64,000 bases of DNA, from positions 372,001 through 436,000 of the forward strand of contig NC_083398.1 of the NCBI RefSeq assembly GCF_030864355.1. The letters are read 5' to 3'. Origin of the DNA: Cutaneotrichosporon cavernicola. Its lineage: Eukaryota > Basidiomycota > Tremellomycetes > Trichosporonales > Trichosporonaceae. Both the position numbers and the translations under genes were made by a program. Shown one piece after another: positions 53,892 to 64,000 of this stretch. A model generated the notes under the pieces. That model was not told the origin of the DNA. It made no database searches and saw nothing but the letters and a program-made list of their open reading frames with translations. The first letter of the stretch is position 1, and each line of letters opens with the position of its first letter.

Positions 53892-55566
53892 TTAGAGAAT
53901 GAACGCAAGTGCGCCGCCAAGAACGGCGGTGAGGCCTGCAGCCCAGCCGAGACGGATAGGCATGTCGAGGGCACGGCGCGCGCCGGCCGTGCTGGTCGTC
54001 TTGGCGCCGCCGCCGGTGGCAGCACCCGACGCGGAACCCGACGCCGAGCCCGAGGAAGAGTTGGTGGTGCTGGGCTCGACCGCGGTCGAGTAGATGTTAA
54101 TGTAGTTGAGCTCAAAGTAGGCGTTCTTGTACGTCTCGCTTGCGTCGTTGATAACATAAGTCGTGTAACAGGTGTTGGTGCCCACAAGCGGAGGGCAGGT
54201 AGCCTCAAGAACGCTCTGGGTACCAGCCCAAGCGCCGCAAAGCGTGATAGTAATGGTGAGGATCTGGTCGGCAAAGTACTTGCCAATATCGCAAGTGCTA
54301 GACGGGTAATTGGCGGTCGGGGTACCGAGGATGCTCGTGTCGAGCGACTGTGCATCGCCCGTCATTTCCTTGGGCACGTCGGCGCGGCTCTTGAACCACA
54401 CGCGAATCCCATCAGTTGCGTACTCGGCCACATAGACGCCACCCCCGGCGGCGGCAAAGTCGGCACCGTAGCTGTTGGTGTTAGGGTCGCCGACGGTGCA
54501 GCCCGAGCCGCCGTTCGAGGTGACGGAACAGTTGTCGAGGCGGAGCTGGCCGGTCATCTGCGCGTCCTGGGAGGCGTAGCAGCCATCCGAGTCCGTGTGG
54601 AGGGCAATCTGGTTGGCCGTCTGGCCGTTGACACCTTCCATGATGTCGATCTCACCGCCAGCGGGCCAGGCTGCGCCCTGCGTCCAAAAGGCGGGCCAGA
54701 CACTGCATCCGTAAGGCATGTGGACGGCGTCCATCACGAAGACGGAACCGACGGGGTATGTGCGCTCGGTGAGGAGCGAAGGCGCGAAGCGCTTCTCGTT
54801 GTAGGGGACGAAGGAGGTGTTGTCGACTGTGCGAGCGAGCGAGGTAAGCGATCAGGGAATGAGGGCGGCCAAGCATGGGGAAGCGATGGGAGAGAAGCAT
54901 CGAAGCGAGCAATACACGCCAGAGATCACGTCAGCATCGCCTCGATGTGATTCAACAACAGCACACACCCTTGAGTACGTAGCGGCCAGCATCGTTGAGG
55001 TACATGACCGACGAGTTGCCCTTGGCGGCCCAGAACACATCGCCGCTGGTGTCAGCTCCGAAACCAGTTCAGCTCACGAAGTCGTGTTGTCATATACGCT
55101 GGAGGGGGTCTTGAAACCGTCACTGAGGTCAGCATCGGAGTGGCGGTGATGAGCGAGGGGAACGGGGTTTGGGGAAAAGGGGAGAACTGAGCTGGGTGGT
55201 ACTACGAGGCCGGTGCTGGTGGCTACGGAGACCTGCTGCGCAGGCACAAAAATAGGATGAGCGCAGCTCGGCGGCAAGCCGCAGTCCGTCCATGTTGTAT
55301 GTCCGGGTGATGTTCCTTGGTAGAGAAGTCACGCCGCCTAATGCTTGACCGCGCTGCGCTGCAAACAGGCTGGGTGGGCGGAATGGTGGTGGCCAACTTT
55401 GGGGCCATCCGGTACAATTCAAGGTCAATGCGACGCGTCGCGCCGCGCGCGCCCCAGTCGGAGCAACGACTCACAGAAAGGTTTCGCCCTTGTGGCTGTC
55501 GACGAGGGGGTACGTCGCGGCCGCAGCGAATGGGAGGAGAGGGATGAGTTGGAGGAGAGACAGCAT
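53892..55566 (-). CDS. Secreted GH16 glucanase/transglycosylase, GPI-anchored
   Basis: Predicted endo-1,3(4)-beta-glucanase or wall transglycosylase. A signal peptide (MLSLLQLIPLLPFAAAATYP) begins at 55566. The intron 55123-55474 (352 nt) joins HKGETFL to DGFKTPSSVYDNTTS. Next exons: SGDVFWAAKGNSSVMYLNDA, SFVPYNEKRFAPSLLTERTY, then MPYGCSVWPAFWTQGAAWPA with the catalytic GEIDIMEGVNG (E..D..E nucleophile/acid signature of GH16). The C-terminal half contains Cys-rich TCDIGKYFADQIL-type loops, a Ser/Gly/Ala-rich stretch, and a final hydrophobic tail GLTAVLGGALAFIL, typical of GPI attachment. Likely a cell-wall remodeling enzyme at the plasma membrane. Confidence 0.9.
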
Positions 55567-55844
55567 ATCGATAACGAGTGTGGAGAGATGGACAAGTTGC
55601 AAGATCAAGATGTTGAGATATGGACAAGGCGTTCAGGAATCCAATTCTCGGCCAACACCGCAATTTCGGACCCAGAACAGCCACGTTCAAAAATGGACGC
55701 GACCCACATCAGCCATCAGCCATCAGCCGCAGCCATCTCCAAACAAAGAATCACTAGTACATGCATAGCCATACAAGGCCGCAGCGCGGCTGGGAGCCGA
55801 GGGATTAACGAGTAGTGGCCGAAATACGTAGATAGTTGCGGGGC

Positions 55845-58147
55845 CTAAGCGCTCTCACGTGATGAGGGCTGCGATGGTGAAGCTCCGCGGCGCGGGGGGG
55901 AAAACGAACCCACTGTTGGCGAGAGACTGGGAAAGTCGCCGCGCACACTCGCATTCGCTAGTGTTGGGCTCACTGTCGGTCGGCCTGCTCCTGGTGCAGC
56001 ATTAGCTGGTGGGCCCTGTCCAAGTGCATCTGGGTCGAGGTTCTTGAACTCGCTCCCTGGGGCGAGCACCGCCCGGGTGACGATACTCGCCAAGCTAGGC
56101 CCGGCAGTGGGGGCGGGAGGACGCTGTGCACCCGCAATAGGGGGGAAAGCTGTCTTCTCTGCCTGCGCGGCTAGGACGCTGGGCGGAGGATGGAAGTTGG
56201 GCGAGGGTCGTGGACGCACGTTGGGGAGGTAGATTCTGTGCTGGAACTGCGGGGGTGTCAATGCCGTGTGGATGGCCGAGTCGAACGTCGGCGCGGCTGG
56301 AGAGGCTTGAGGTTGAGCCGTGGGTGGAGAGAAGTTGCCGGGATGGAAGGGTGCTGCGGTCGGGTTCGGCGCTGGGCGTGGGCGAGCGTAGCTCTCATAG
56401 AAATTGCCCACTGTCGGACTTGCTGCGGGAGGCGGGCGACCGCCAGAGGGATACCGCTGAGCGAAGCCTCCACGCGGCCGGAAGCCGGGCCCCGTGTAGT
56501 TGCCGCCCTGGTGCAAGATGTTCGTGTTTGGCTGCGCCGAGGGCGGCCGCGGGTCGAAAGCGTGATGCTGCGCGCTCCAGTGGCCCGGGTAGTATCCCTG
56601 GCGGCGCATAGTCTTTTCCTCCTCAGCTCTGCGCTCGACGTCCTCGCGCGCACGTTCAAGCTCATCAAGCTTCTTGGCGAGCTCGGCGCGCTCGGCCTCC
56701 TTGCGATCGCGCTTCGCACGGACCTTGTCGACCTTGTTGCCCACGTCGGAGAGCTTCTTGTCCTCGTCCAGGCGCCGCTTCTTGTCTGCCTCCCGCGCTT
56801 CATCCTCGGCCTTGTTCACATCGGCCCATTCGCCCTTCACTCCTTCCAAATCCATGAGAACATCGCCAAGGCGCTTCTCGAGTTCAGGCACGCCAGCCTT
56901 GACCTCCTTGGTCTCAGTGCTGGCCGTGTCCGCCCCCGCTAGGCCCTGCTTGACCTGCTCTTGTAGTGCGAGGTACTTTTGCTTGTTCCTCTGGTCGTTC
57001 GAGCCGGCCTTTTCGTTGCTCTTCTTCAAGCTCTCGATCTCCGACTTGAGCGCCGCTTCAGAACGTTGCGCAGTCTTGCGCGCCTCTTTGATTTGAACCT
57101 GTAGGAGCTCACGCTCGGCGTGCGCTGCAGCGATCAGATGGCGGGTCTGCGCGGTCTGAACGTCATGTGGGCTCAAAATGGAAGTCGGTACGACCGGTGT
57201 TTCCGGTATAGGCGTGGAGGGCCGGTTCGGCGATGCGGGCTCCGCGTTCGCTAGTGGAGATGGTCCCGGTTGCGCTTGCGTGTTCACCGAGTTGGACCGT
57301 GATCGTGGTCGCGAGCGCGAGCGCAGAGAATTGGCACGCGATCGGGGATGTAGGCTCGAGTTGTTCGGTGACGCTGGCGGGATGAGGACGGTGTTGGAGA
57401 CAGGCACTGCTGTCAGTTTAAGACGAGAGAAACAAACTCACCAAGGCTCTCATTGACTTCAGCAGCGAGGCCGACAATCTGGAGCTCGATCTCATGCTCC
57501 TTGCTCGGGTCCAGGTCGTACACGACGACGACCGCGCGTTCGCGGTCCCACCGGTGTGCGCCAGGTGGCTTGTCATGGGCCTTGGGCCGGCGTGCTCGCC
57601 CACTCGATGGCTGCCGGCCCTTCCGTCTCCGCGCGGCATGTGGTGCAGTCCCGCTCGTTGTACCGACAGTCTCCTCCTCATGTGATTCTTCCTCGTCCTC
57701 CCATTCCTCATCGTCGTCCGGCGTCTCCTCCTCCTCCGCGTCATCGCTCACATGTGCCACGATTCGGCTCCACGGCATCCCGTCCAGTGTGACCACGACG
57801 CCATGACTCAGCATGTCCTTGAACGTCTGCCCCTCGGCCAGCAGGCTGGGATATGCCCCAGGGACGTGTGAAGCCGAACCGCTGTCGTCGTCGTCGTCGT
57901 TCTCGTCACTCTCCACCTTGCGGTGCTTCTTCTTCTTCTTCGTGCACGCAAGGTGGTGGGAGTGATGATGCGCGAGAGAATGCACGACGTGCTGCGCCGG
58001 GGTGACATTCGGCTGCCGAGGTGAGCGCGTCAACGCCAGGGTGACCGAGGTCGGGGCGAGCTCTAAGATCGAGATGGAGAGGGGCCGGGTATGAGGCGTC
58101 ACTGTGTGCCATTGGGCCGACGATGGCGAGCCCGTGGCTGGCGACAT
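55845..58147 (-). CDS. Unidentified coiled-coil protein with acidic and Ser/Pro-rich parts
   Basis: Two exons, intron about 57400-57437. The start MSPATGSPSSAQWHTVTPHT (ATG 58145-58147) is followed by TRSPRQPNVTPAQHVVHSLA, a Lys patch (CTKKKKKHRKVESDENDDDD), and a beta-like segment GVVVTLDGMPWSRIVAHVSD. An acidic/basic mix ends in RAVVVVYDLDPSKEHEIELQ. Exon 2 starts Ser/Arg-rich (RANSLRSRSRPRSRSNSVNT) and then forms a long coiled coil (ERELLQVQIKEARKTAQRSE through KRRLDEDKKLSDVGNKVDKV). The C-terminus is Pro/Gly/Asn-rich (FRPRGGFAQRYPSG...). Roughly 765 aa. I do not recognise the family; nuclear or RNA-related roles would suit the composition, but that is guesswork. Confidence 0.6.
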
Positions 58148-58386
58148 TTTGACGGTTGGAAATGTCGAGTTGTGTCAAAAGTCTGTTCGAGAGGTGAAAC
58201 GCTCATCTCTCGTCAGGTGGCAATCTCGTTACTCGACACTGAACGGAAGCAAATGTCATGTCACATGGTAACGGAGTGATTGGATATGTCCGCTCTTCGA
58301 CTCGGTGGAGGAAGGCCATAAAGTCTAAGCGCGCAAATACCAACGGTATCAGTAAACAACCACAATCATCACTTTTAGTCGGCGCG

Positions 58387-61104
58387 ATGGAGAGCACTGG
58401 ACGCAGCATGGCGCTCCCAGGTATCAAGCATAAGGTCATTGGCCTCGTGTCTGGTGGCAAGGACTCGTGCTTCAACCTCATGCACGCCGTCGCCAACGGG
58501 CACGATATCGTTGCGCTCGCCACTCTCACGCCGGGGGAGGGAATCGGTGAGCGTTGCCGAGCAGCCAACCAACTTGATCCAAGCTGACGCCAGACGAGCT
58601 CGACTCACACATGTACCAGTCCGTCGGGACGGCACTGCCACCTCTCATCGCACAGGCTATGGGGCTGCCGCATTACTCGGGCGTTATCCGCGGCAAGCCT
58701 GTCGAGCAGGGGATGGAGTACGGCTCACGCGAGCGCGGCGGGGAGGGATCGGGGCAGGAGGGGGACGAGACTGAGGACTTGACCGCGCTGCTGCGCACTG
58801 TGATGGTAAGTTGCGCGTCATCCACGTTGACGTCAGACCGCACACCCGGAGGCTACAGCTGTGTCGTCTGGCGCAATCCTGTCCAATTACCAGCGCCTGC
58901 GGATCGAGCACGTGTGTCAACGCCTGGGATTGACCTCGTTGTCATACCTCTGGCAAAGCGAGCAGCTGCCTCTTGTCACGAAGATGACCACTTCCGGACT
59001 AGACGCGATCCTCGTCAAGGTCGCAGGCATCGGGTTGCGGGAGCAGCACGTCGGCATGTCTCTCGCTCAGCTCATTCCCTACCTCACGCGCTTAGTAAGC
59101 TTTGATTCGTCCGAAATAGCTGACAGCAGCAAATGCAGTACGGCGCGCACCCAGCTGGGGAGGGCGGCGAGTACGAGACGCTCACGCTCGACACGCCGCT
59201 GTTCTCGCATCGCATCCGCATCGTCGAATCCGAGGTCGTCGTCTCTGATCCCGAGCCCAACCTCGTCGCGTACCTGCGCGTGAGGAAGGCGGAGCTCGAT
59301 CCCAAGGAAGGTTGGGTGCAGCCGTCTGTTGCGACACTGCGAGGGCTCTTGGGTCTCGACGAGGACGAGGAGGCTGGTGCAGAGGGCCTCGACGAGCAGG
59401 GACTGGAAGTCTTTGATCGTGTCAAGGACATGCAGGTCGATAACCGGAGAGACATCGACCCCGAGGAGATCGACTCGCACGAGAACAGCATGGAGATACC
59501 TGCGCTCGATGTCGACGTCGACACGCCGGTCGGGACACAGACGAGCTCGAATGGAGATAGCATCAAAGTGGACGGCGACAGTGATTCTGACGAAATGAGA
59601 CGACCGACTAGAGGCCTGCGACCCATGACCTCGACGATGCGCAAGATGCAGGGGGCAAAGGGGCCGCGGAAGGGCCCACAGCAGCCCTCGAGCCCGCCAG
59701 CGGATGACGAGGAATCCGACGAGCACACGCCCGCATTCTCACTAGCCCCGCCGCCGTCATTAGTCGCGGCCGCGAAGGCTGCGAAACAGGAGGAGGAGAG
59801 CCCTTACGCTGTGCGTTTCGTGCAGCGCGGGCGGTGGTTCGTCGCGTCGGCAGGCGGACAGGACGAGGGCGACGTCGCAGCCGAGCTCCGCGCCGCGTTG
59901 GACAGTGTGAAATGTGAGTTCTTCCCCGGCTCTGCTAACACCAGCCCGACTCGAGGCTAAGGGTCTCTCGCTGCCTGTCCACGCAGCGCACGTCACGCTC
60001 ATCCTCAACTCCATGTCCGACTTTGCGGCCGCGAACGCCGCGTACATCCAATACTTTGGCACGTCGCCGCCCTCGCGTGCCTGCATCAGCGTCCCATTGG
60101 GAGTGCAGCACATCCGCGTCGAGGTCGTTGGCTTCGACGGGCGGCCGCAGTTTGGCCGGCCCATCGGCAACCGTACAGCACTGCACGTCCAGGGCCAGAG
60201 CTACTGGGCGCCAGCCAACATCGGGCCGTACTCGCAGGCTGTGACTGTGAGAACCCCTTCCGGCATCACTAACGTCAGGTGGACGCACGCGTGCATGTCG
60301 CGGGCCAGATTGCTCTCCAACCGGCATCACTCACGCTGGCACCGTACCCGGCAGAGACGAGCCCGTACGGGCACCAGGCCGCGTTAGCGCTGCAGCACGT
60401 GCGCCATATCGTTGAAGTGCTGCGTTCCCCCACCTCGAGCGGCGGGGGGTGGTATGGATGGATCGAGAGCTGCGTTGCATGGTGGGCGCGGCCTAAGGGA
60501 TGTGGGGCGGAAGGGCCGGACGTCTCGCGCGCAGCGTGGCGTGCATGGGCTGAAGAGGTTAGAAATTGTTGCACCTGGTGGCGCTAACGACAGAACGGCG
60601 CAGTCAAGGCGCCCGTGCTCTTTGCGCGTGCGGCTGAACTTCCGCGCGGCGCGCTCGTCGAGTACCAGGTCAACGTGCACACCGGCCGGCCGAGCTACAA
60701 TTCGAAACCTGTGGACGACGACGACAGCGAGGAGGAGGAGGAGGAGGTCGAGTACAAGTCGGGTGTCATGTTCCCCGGGACGTACCGCGAGCAGGTGGTT
60801 GGGCGTGGTGGGTCACGTGGGGCACGCACGGTGGTCTTCTTTGAAAGTATGTTATATTTCCCACACATAGCTAATCCCAGCCGCCCTCGCCCTCAGCATG
60901 CCGTATCTTATCAACCACCTGCTAAGCCTCGGAGACGAGAGCACTCCCCTCGCGCTGCGCGTGTACCACCGCGGTGAGCTGCCCGACGGCGTCGCCAAGG
61001 TTGCGGGCACGCTGCGTGCGGCGTGGACCGCCATCCCCGTGCTCGACGTGCAGGACCGCAATGGGGTGTCGTACCCACTCGCTTTTGATGTGTTTTCGGT
61101 CTAG
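58387..61104 (+). CDS. DPH6: Diphthine-ammonia ligase Dph6 (ATPase plus two RidA-like domains)
   Basis: Last step of diphthamide synthesis on eEF2. ATG 58387. The N-terminal adenine-nucleotide alpha-hydrolase part has the PP-loop HKVIGLVSGGKDSCFNLMHA, then GHDIVALATLTP, SHMYQSVGTALPPLIAQAMG, AVSSGAILSNYQRLRIEHVC, LTSLSYLWQ and DAILVKVAGIGL. It then has GGEYETLTLDTPLF, diagnostic for Dph6. A long acidic linker (about 59380-59740) follows, unusually large. The C-terminal half has RidA/YjgF-type repeats: SMSDFAAANAAYIQYFGTSP with PSRACISVPLGVQHIRVEVV, and QSYWAPANIGPYSQAV, then the final part ending HRGELPDGVAKVAGTL to YPLAFDVFSV. Six or more short introns. Confidence 0.88.
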
Positions 61105-61190
61105 TTCCACCCCTTCTCTGTTCTTGGGTGTATGCTCAGTAGATGGGATACGTTGAATGCTACTACTGTATTAATCGGACAGCAACTTGT

Positions 61191-61841
61191 CTACTTGTAG
61201 AACCAGTACAGGGCGGCATAGTCGACCTCCTCGGGCGGCCGGTTGTCACGGCACCGGCGCGGCACCCCACCAGCAGTATAAATGCGTAGGACCTCGGTAC
61301 CGAAGTCGAAGTCACCAGCGACGGCATTGTAGCTAGTCCAATGGATATCGTAGTCGCGGTTAACGCGGGGTGGGGCAATACGCGCAGATACGTTGAGGGT
61401 GACGAAGAGGTCGGTGGCGGGATCCGTGACTGTGAGCTGGTTGCCGCTGGGGTGAGTGTGGATGGGAGGGTGGTAGACATACTTCTCCACAACCTCAAGG
61501 GCGAGTTGGGGAATTGCCCCGATCTGGGGATACGTGATAGTTTCCATGGCGAGGCGGGAGATATTTGGGGCCACGGCACCGTAGAACGGCGGGACCGAGA
61601 GGATGCATCCTACGTCGTATGCGCTAGGTCAGCTAAACAGAAAATGAGCATACTTGGCCCGAGCCCATGTCTGGGCGCCACATTGAATCGCCTTGCCCCG
61701 CGCCACTACGATGAAGTGGAGTGGACCGTCGGCGTCAGCCATGCCGGGAGGTAGAGAGGGAGTTATGGGGCCTGGAGGGCAGAGGTCGTTGACCCAGCGT
61801 GCAGAGGCGAGGGCGATGGTGAGAATGAAGACGAAGAACAT
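61191..61841 (-). CDS. Small secreted DUF3455-type protein
   Basis: Start ATG 61839-61841, then a signal peptide MFFVFILTIALASARWV. Mature part: PGPITPSLPPGMADADGPLH, HFIVVARGKAIQCGAQTW; one intron near 61612-61646 leads into DVGCILSVPPFYGAVAPNIS. The end, YDIHWTSYNAVAGDFDFGTE then VLRIYTAGGVPRRCRDNRPP with EEVDYAALYWFYK, matches the C-terminal pattern of DUF3455: a Trp-x-x-x-x-x-V/A-x-G block, the TxGGxPP/RxC motif and the YxAxYWFY ending. The family is found in secreted fungal proteins; biochemical function unknown. It is convergent with DPH6, 86 bases apart. Confidence 0.75.
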
Positions 61842-62222
61842 GGTGTGCTGGAGTGAGAGGAAAGGGTGAGGAGGAATACTTGTACTGCCGCAGGGAAATG
61901 CCGTGCTATCGAGTCATGATCAGAACGATCCGAGATGCGTGAGGCTGTACGATCTTCCATCTGGATCGACCGGACGCGTCCTCGAACAGAGCGGCCATTA
62001 CGTTGTGCAGTTTGGTGTGGGTTGCTGCAGCGTTTACTTGCAGCAATGAGAACCGTGACAAGATCCCGATCCCGATCCCCATCTGGTGGCATGATCATGA
62101 CCACGCGCGCACTCCATGTCCGACAAGACCAACAGCGCGTCATGAACCGATGCCTAAACTTGCCACTCTACACATACACCTACACGTACATGGACATACA
62201 CCCACCCACACACCCAGATCAT
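61842..62222. other. Intergenic
   Basis: About 380 bases with no gene. It contains GATCCCGATCCCGATCCC-type repeats near 62064-62082 and a CACACACCC-type stretch near 62200-62215. Confidence 0.45.
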
Positions 62223-63967
62223 CTATGCCACGGCGTACTTGCCCGAACAAGGTGCGAGGTGGGTGCCGTAGAAACACTTGTCGATCATCTCGTCGGGGTA
62301 CGACGGCATACGCCCGCCACGCTCATGGAGGATGCGGTTATACTTGCCCTGCCAGTCGTGGAGAAGGACCTCGCGTATGCGGGCGTGAACGGCTGCAGTC
62401 TTCATGTCTTCTGGGATGCTGGTGTGAGCCAATCAAGTTAATATATTTGGCGACCACTCACAACGGCTCAATCGGCGTGCGTAGCGCCCGCTGCAGCTTG
62501 TCCAGCAGATCGTCGGGGTCATGTACATTGTAGCTGTACACATATGGTTCGCCGAGCGCCTGCAGCGGACCATGCTGGTACGACATGCCGTACATGCTCC
62601 ATCCTGGTTGTGGGGTTGGCATCTTGGGATCTGTATACGGCAGAATGACTGGTACGCCTCGACATCTAGAATTAGACTCAACAGATGCAAACTCACAAAG
62701 CCTCGTACGGCGTCGGACTGATCACAGGCAGCCCGATTCCAAGAAGAGCGCGAGCTTTGCCCACTAGCCGCTGGTACATCTCTGGATCCTGTTTCCCCAA
62801 CTGTGTAACAGCCTCGGGAAGGGGATATCTTTCAATTTCGTTATTATTTGTCGTCACACTTAGTTTTGTTGGGGCGATGGCGTCCCGAATACGCCCGAAT
62901 GCCGCCACGGCTGTCTTGGCTGGCCCGACGTGGAAGTATACCGGCAGCTTGGCTAGTACGAGCACGGTATCGGCTTGGTCCTTGACCTCTTGGGTGACTG
63001 GAGGCAGGGCGAGACATGCCTGTTCGATGCTCATGGGAACGTGTGTGTGCCCGGGATACGCATAGGGCGTAAGAACCCACTTGTTGCCCAGGACGTGGAA
63101 TGGCCATTCCTCATCGCCGCATTGTCCCCAATCGCGACACGGGTGCGGCGTGCCCTTCCACTTATTTGGGCGGGCGCCCCACTGGTGTTAATAGAGGTTG
63201 GGTTGGTAAGAGGACATACGAAGCCGAGACCGAACACTCGCCAGGCGGGGAGGACGCCAACCTTGTCGGCAGGCGCCTCGGGAAAACGGAGTGACTCGTT
63301 GGCGTGCGGGACGTAATCCTCTGGCCGGACACATCGGGGATCGAGAATACACCGGACGGCGACGTTAGCATCCGTCATGTACATGTGGACGCTGGAGGGG
63401 AGTGCACGGGCGAGGTCCCAAGTACCCATGAAGCCCTTCTCATCGCGCCCGTTAATGAAGATTGGCACAAAGCCGGCGGCACGGATCCCGTCAATCTGAG
63501 TTAGCTTGTTCGTGGAGAGACGTACGACTGGCCATGCCCATACGGCCTCACCGGGTCCCCAGAGGTCACGGCTTGCGCGGTTCCAGAAGAAGAAGTCGAT
63601 GAGGACGAGAGGCCGATCAGGACACTTTGTGATGCCTAGGACGCAGCGTTCGGCGGCGAGGAGCGACTGCTTGTTGGGTGTGTCTAGGTGCTTTCCACTG
63701 TGGTCAGTGCGAAGGGGGTGAGTTGGGGAGCAGAAAGACTCACATGCCACTCTCATGGAAAGCCTGGAACTCGCGGAACTGGCGTGCGCGCAAGCAGTTC
63801 GGAGGAGAAGTGCCACCCGGCTGCCAACCCCTACATGAGTCTGTGAAAGGAGAGAGCAACAGTAGGGACGAGGGGTTTTCCTTGGATGCGCGCCAGACGA
63901 CGAAGAACAGGACGTTGGCGACTATCAGAGCCACTGTGACTTTGATTGCTGAAGCGGGGCTCAACAT
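62223..63967 (-). CDS. GT18-type glycosyltransferase, type II membrane protein
   Basis: Start ATG 63965-63967. A short cytosolic tail leads into one transmembrane helix (KVTVALIVANVLFFVVW), as in Golgi type II enzymes. The catalytic part, in several exons: DRPLVLIDFFFWNRASRDLW, IDGIRAAGFVPIFINGRDEK, then LGNKWVLTPYAYPGHTHVPM with SIEQACLALPPV, LAKLPVYFHVGPAKTAVAAF, ARALLGIGLPVISPTPYEAL with LC..., and HGPLQALGEPYVYSYNVHDP. The SPTPYEAL block and the SIE-x-x-C segment are shared with GT18 (MGAT5-like) enzymes and their fungal relatives. Ends DKCFYGTHLAPCSGKYAVA. Likely a Golgi N-acetylglucosaminyl- or related hexosyl-transferase; donor and acceptor are not established in fungi. Confidence 0.78.
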
Positions 63968-64000
63968 CTGTATTGGATTGGATCTTGCAGCGTTATCTTG

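Noticed and set aside
1..64000. Transposons, viral insertions or bacterial operons
   Set aside because: I found no transposase, reverse transcriptase, integrase or long terminal repeat, and no intronless bacterial-type gene run.

Overview
The window looks like nuclear DNA from a basidiomycete yeast, most likely a tremellomycete of the Trichosporonales (Trichosporon, Cutaneotrichosporon, Apiotrichum type). The signs are GC-rich coding DNA, genes cut by many tiny introns (about 30-50 nt) that nearly all end in a fixed CTGAC or CTAAC branch point a few bases before the AG, short intergenic gaps, and housekeeping genes of eukaryotic, fungal type. I assigned these by reading protein family motifs; no database search was run.

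Layout. 0-11 kb: the 3' part of an unidentified gene, cyclin L, eIF3j (HCR1), the E2 enzyme Ubc13, a PalI/Rim9-type four-helix membrane protein, and a membrane-anchored LEA2-like protein. 11-24 kb: an accessory region with fast-evolving, lineage-specific reading frames (coiled-coil proteins, an F-box protein, a large acidic protein), two of them apparently frameshifted, plus an intron-containing tRNA-Phe. 24-40 kb: bromodomain/AT-hook protein, ER glucosidase II alpha, glycine cleavage H protein, Fis1, the WD40 ribosome chaperone Sqt1/AAMP, an acidic lysine-rich protein, a PMP3-domain protein with a long N-terminal extension, and a SET/zinc-finger protein. 40-47 kb: an unidentified gene, then three same-strand genes (aldo/keto reductase, DapA-type aldolase, GH105 unsaturated glucuronyl hydrolase) that resemble part of a pectin/galacturonate catabolic cluster, interrupted by a broken F-box-like remnant. 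47-64 kb: Ubx2/FAF2, Gir2/RWDD1, eIF4E, Tfb3/MAT1, a GPI-anchored GH16 glucanase, an unidentified coiled-coil protein, Dph6 diphthine-ammonia ligase, a secreted DUF3455 protein, and a GT18-type glycosyltransferase.

Functional threads. Several genes serve translation (eIF3j, eIF4E, Sqt1, Gir2, Dph6) or RNA polymerase II transcription (cyclin L, Tfb3, bromodomain protein). Others serve the secretory pathway and wall (glucosidase II, Ubx2, GH16, GT18). Their adjacency is ordinary fungal gene order. The three genes at 41.9-47.1 kb are the best case for a coordinated metabolic cluster: they share strand and plausible pathway, and each has a CGG-N5/6-CCG inverted repeat upstream. The most striking molecular detail is a UBC13 intron that appears to end in TG instead of AG.
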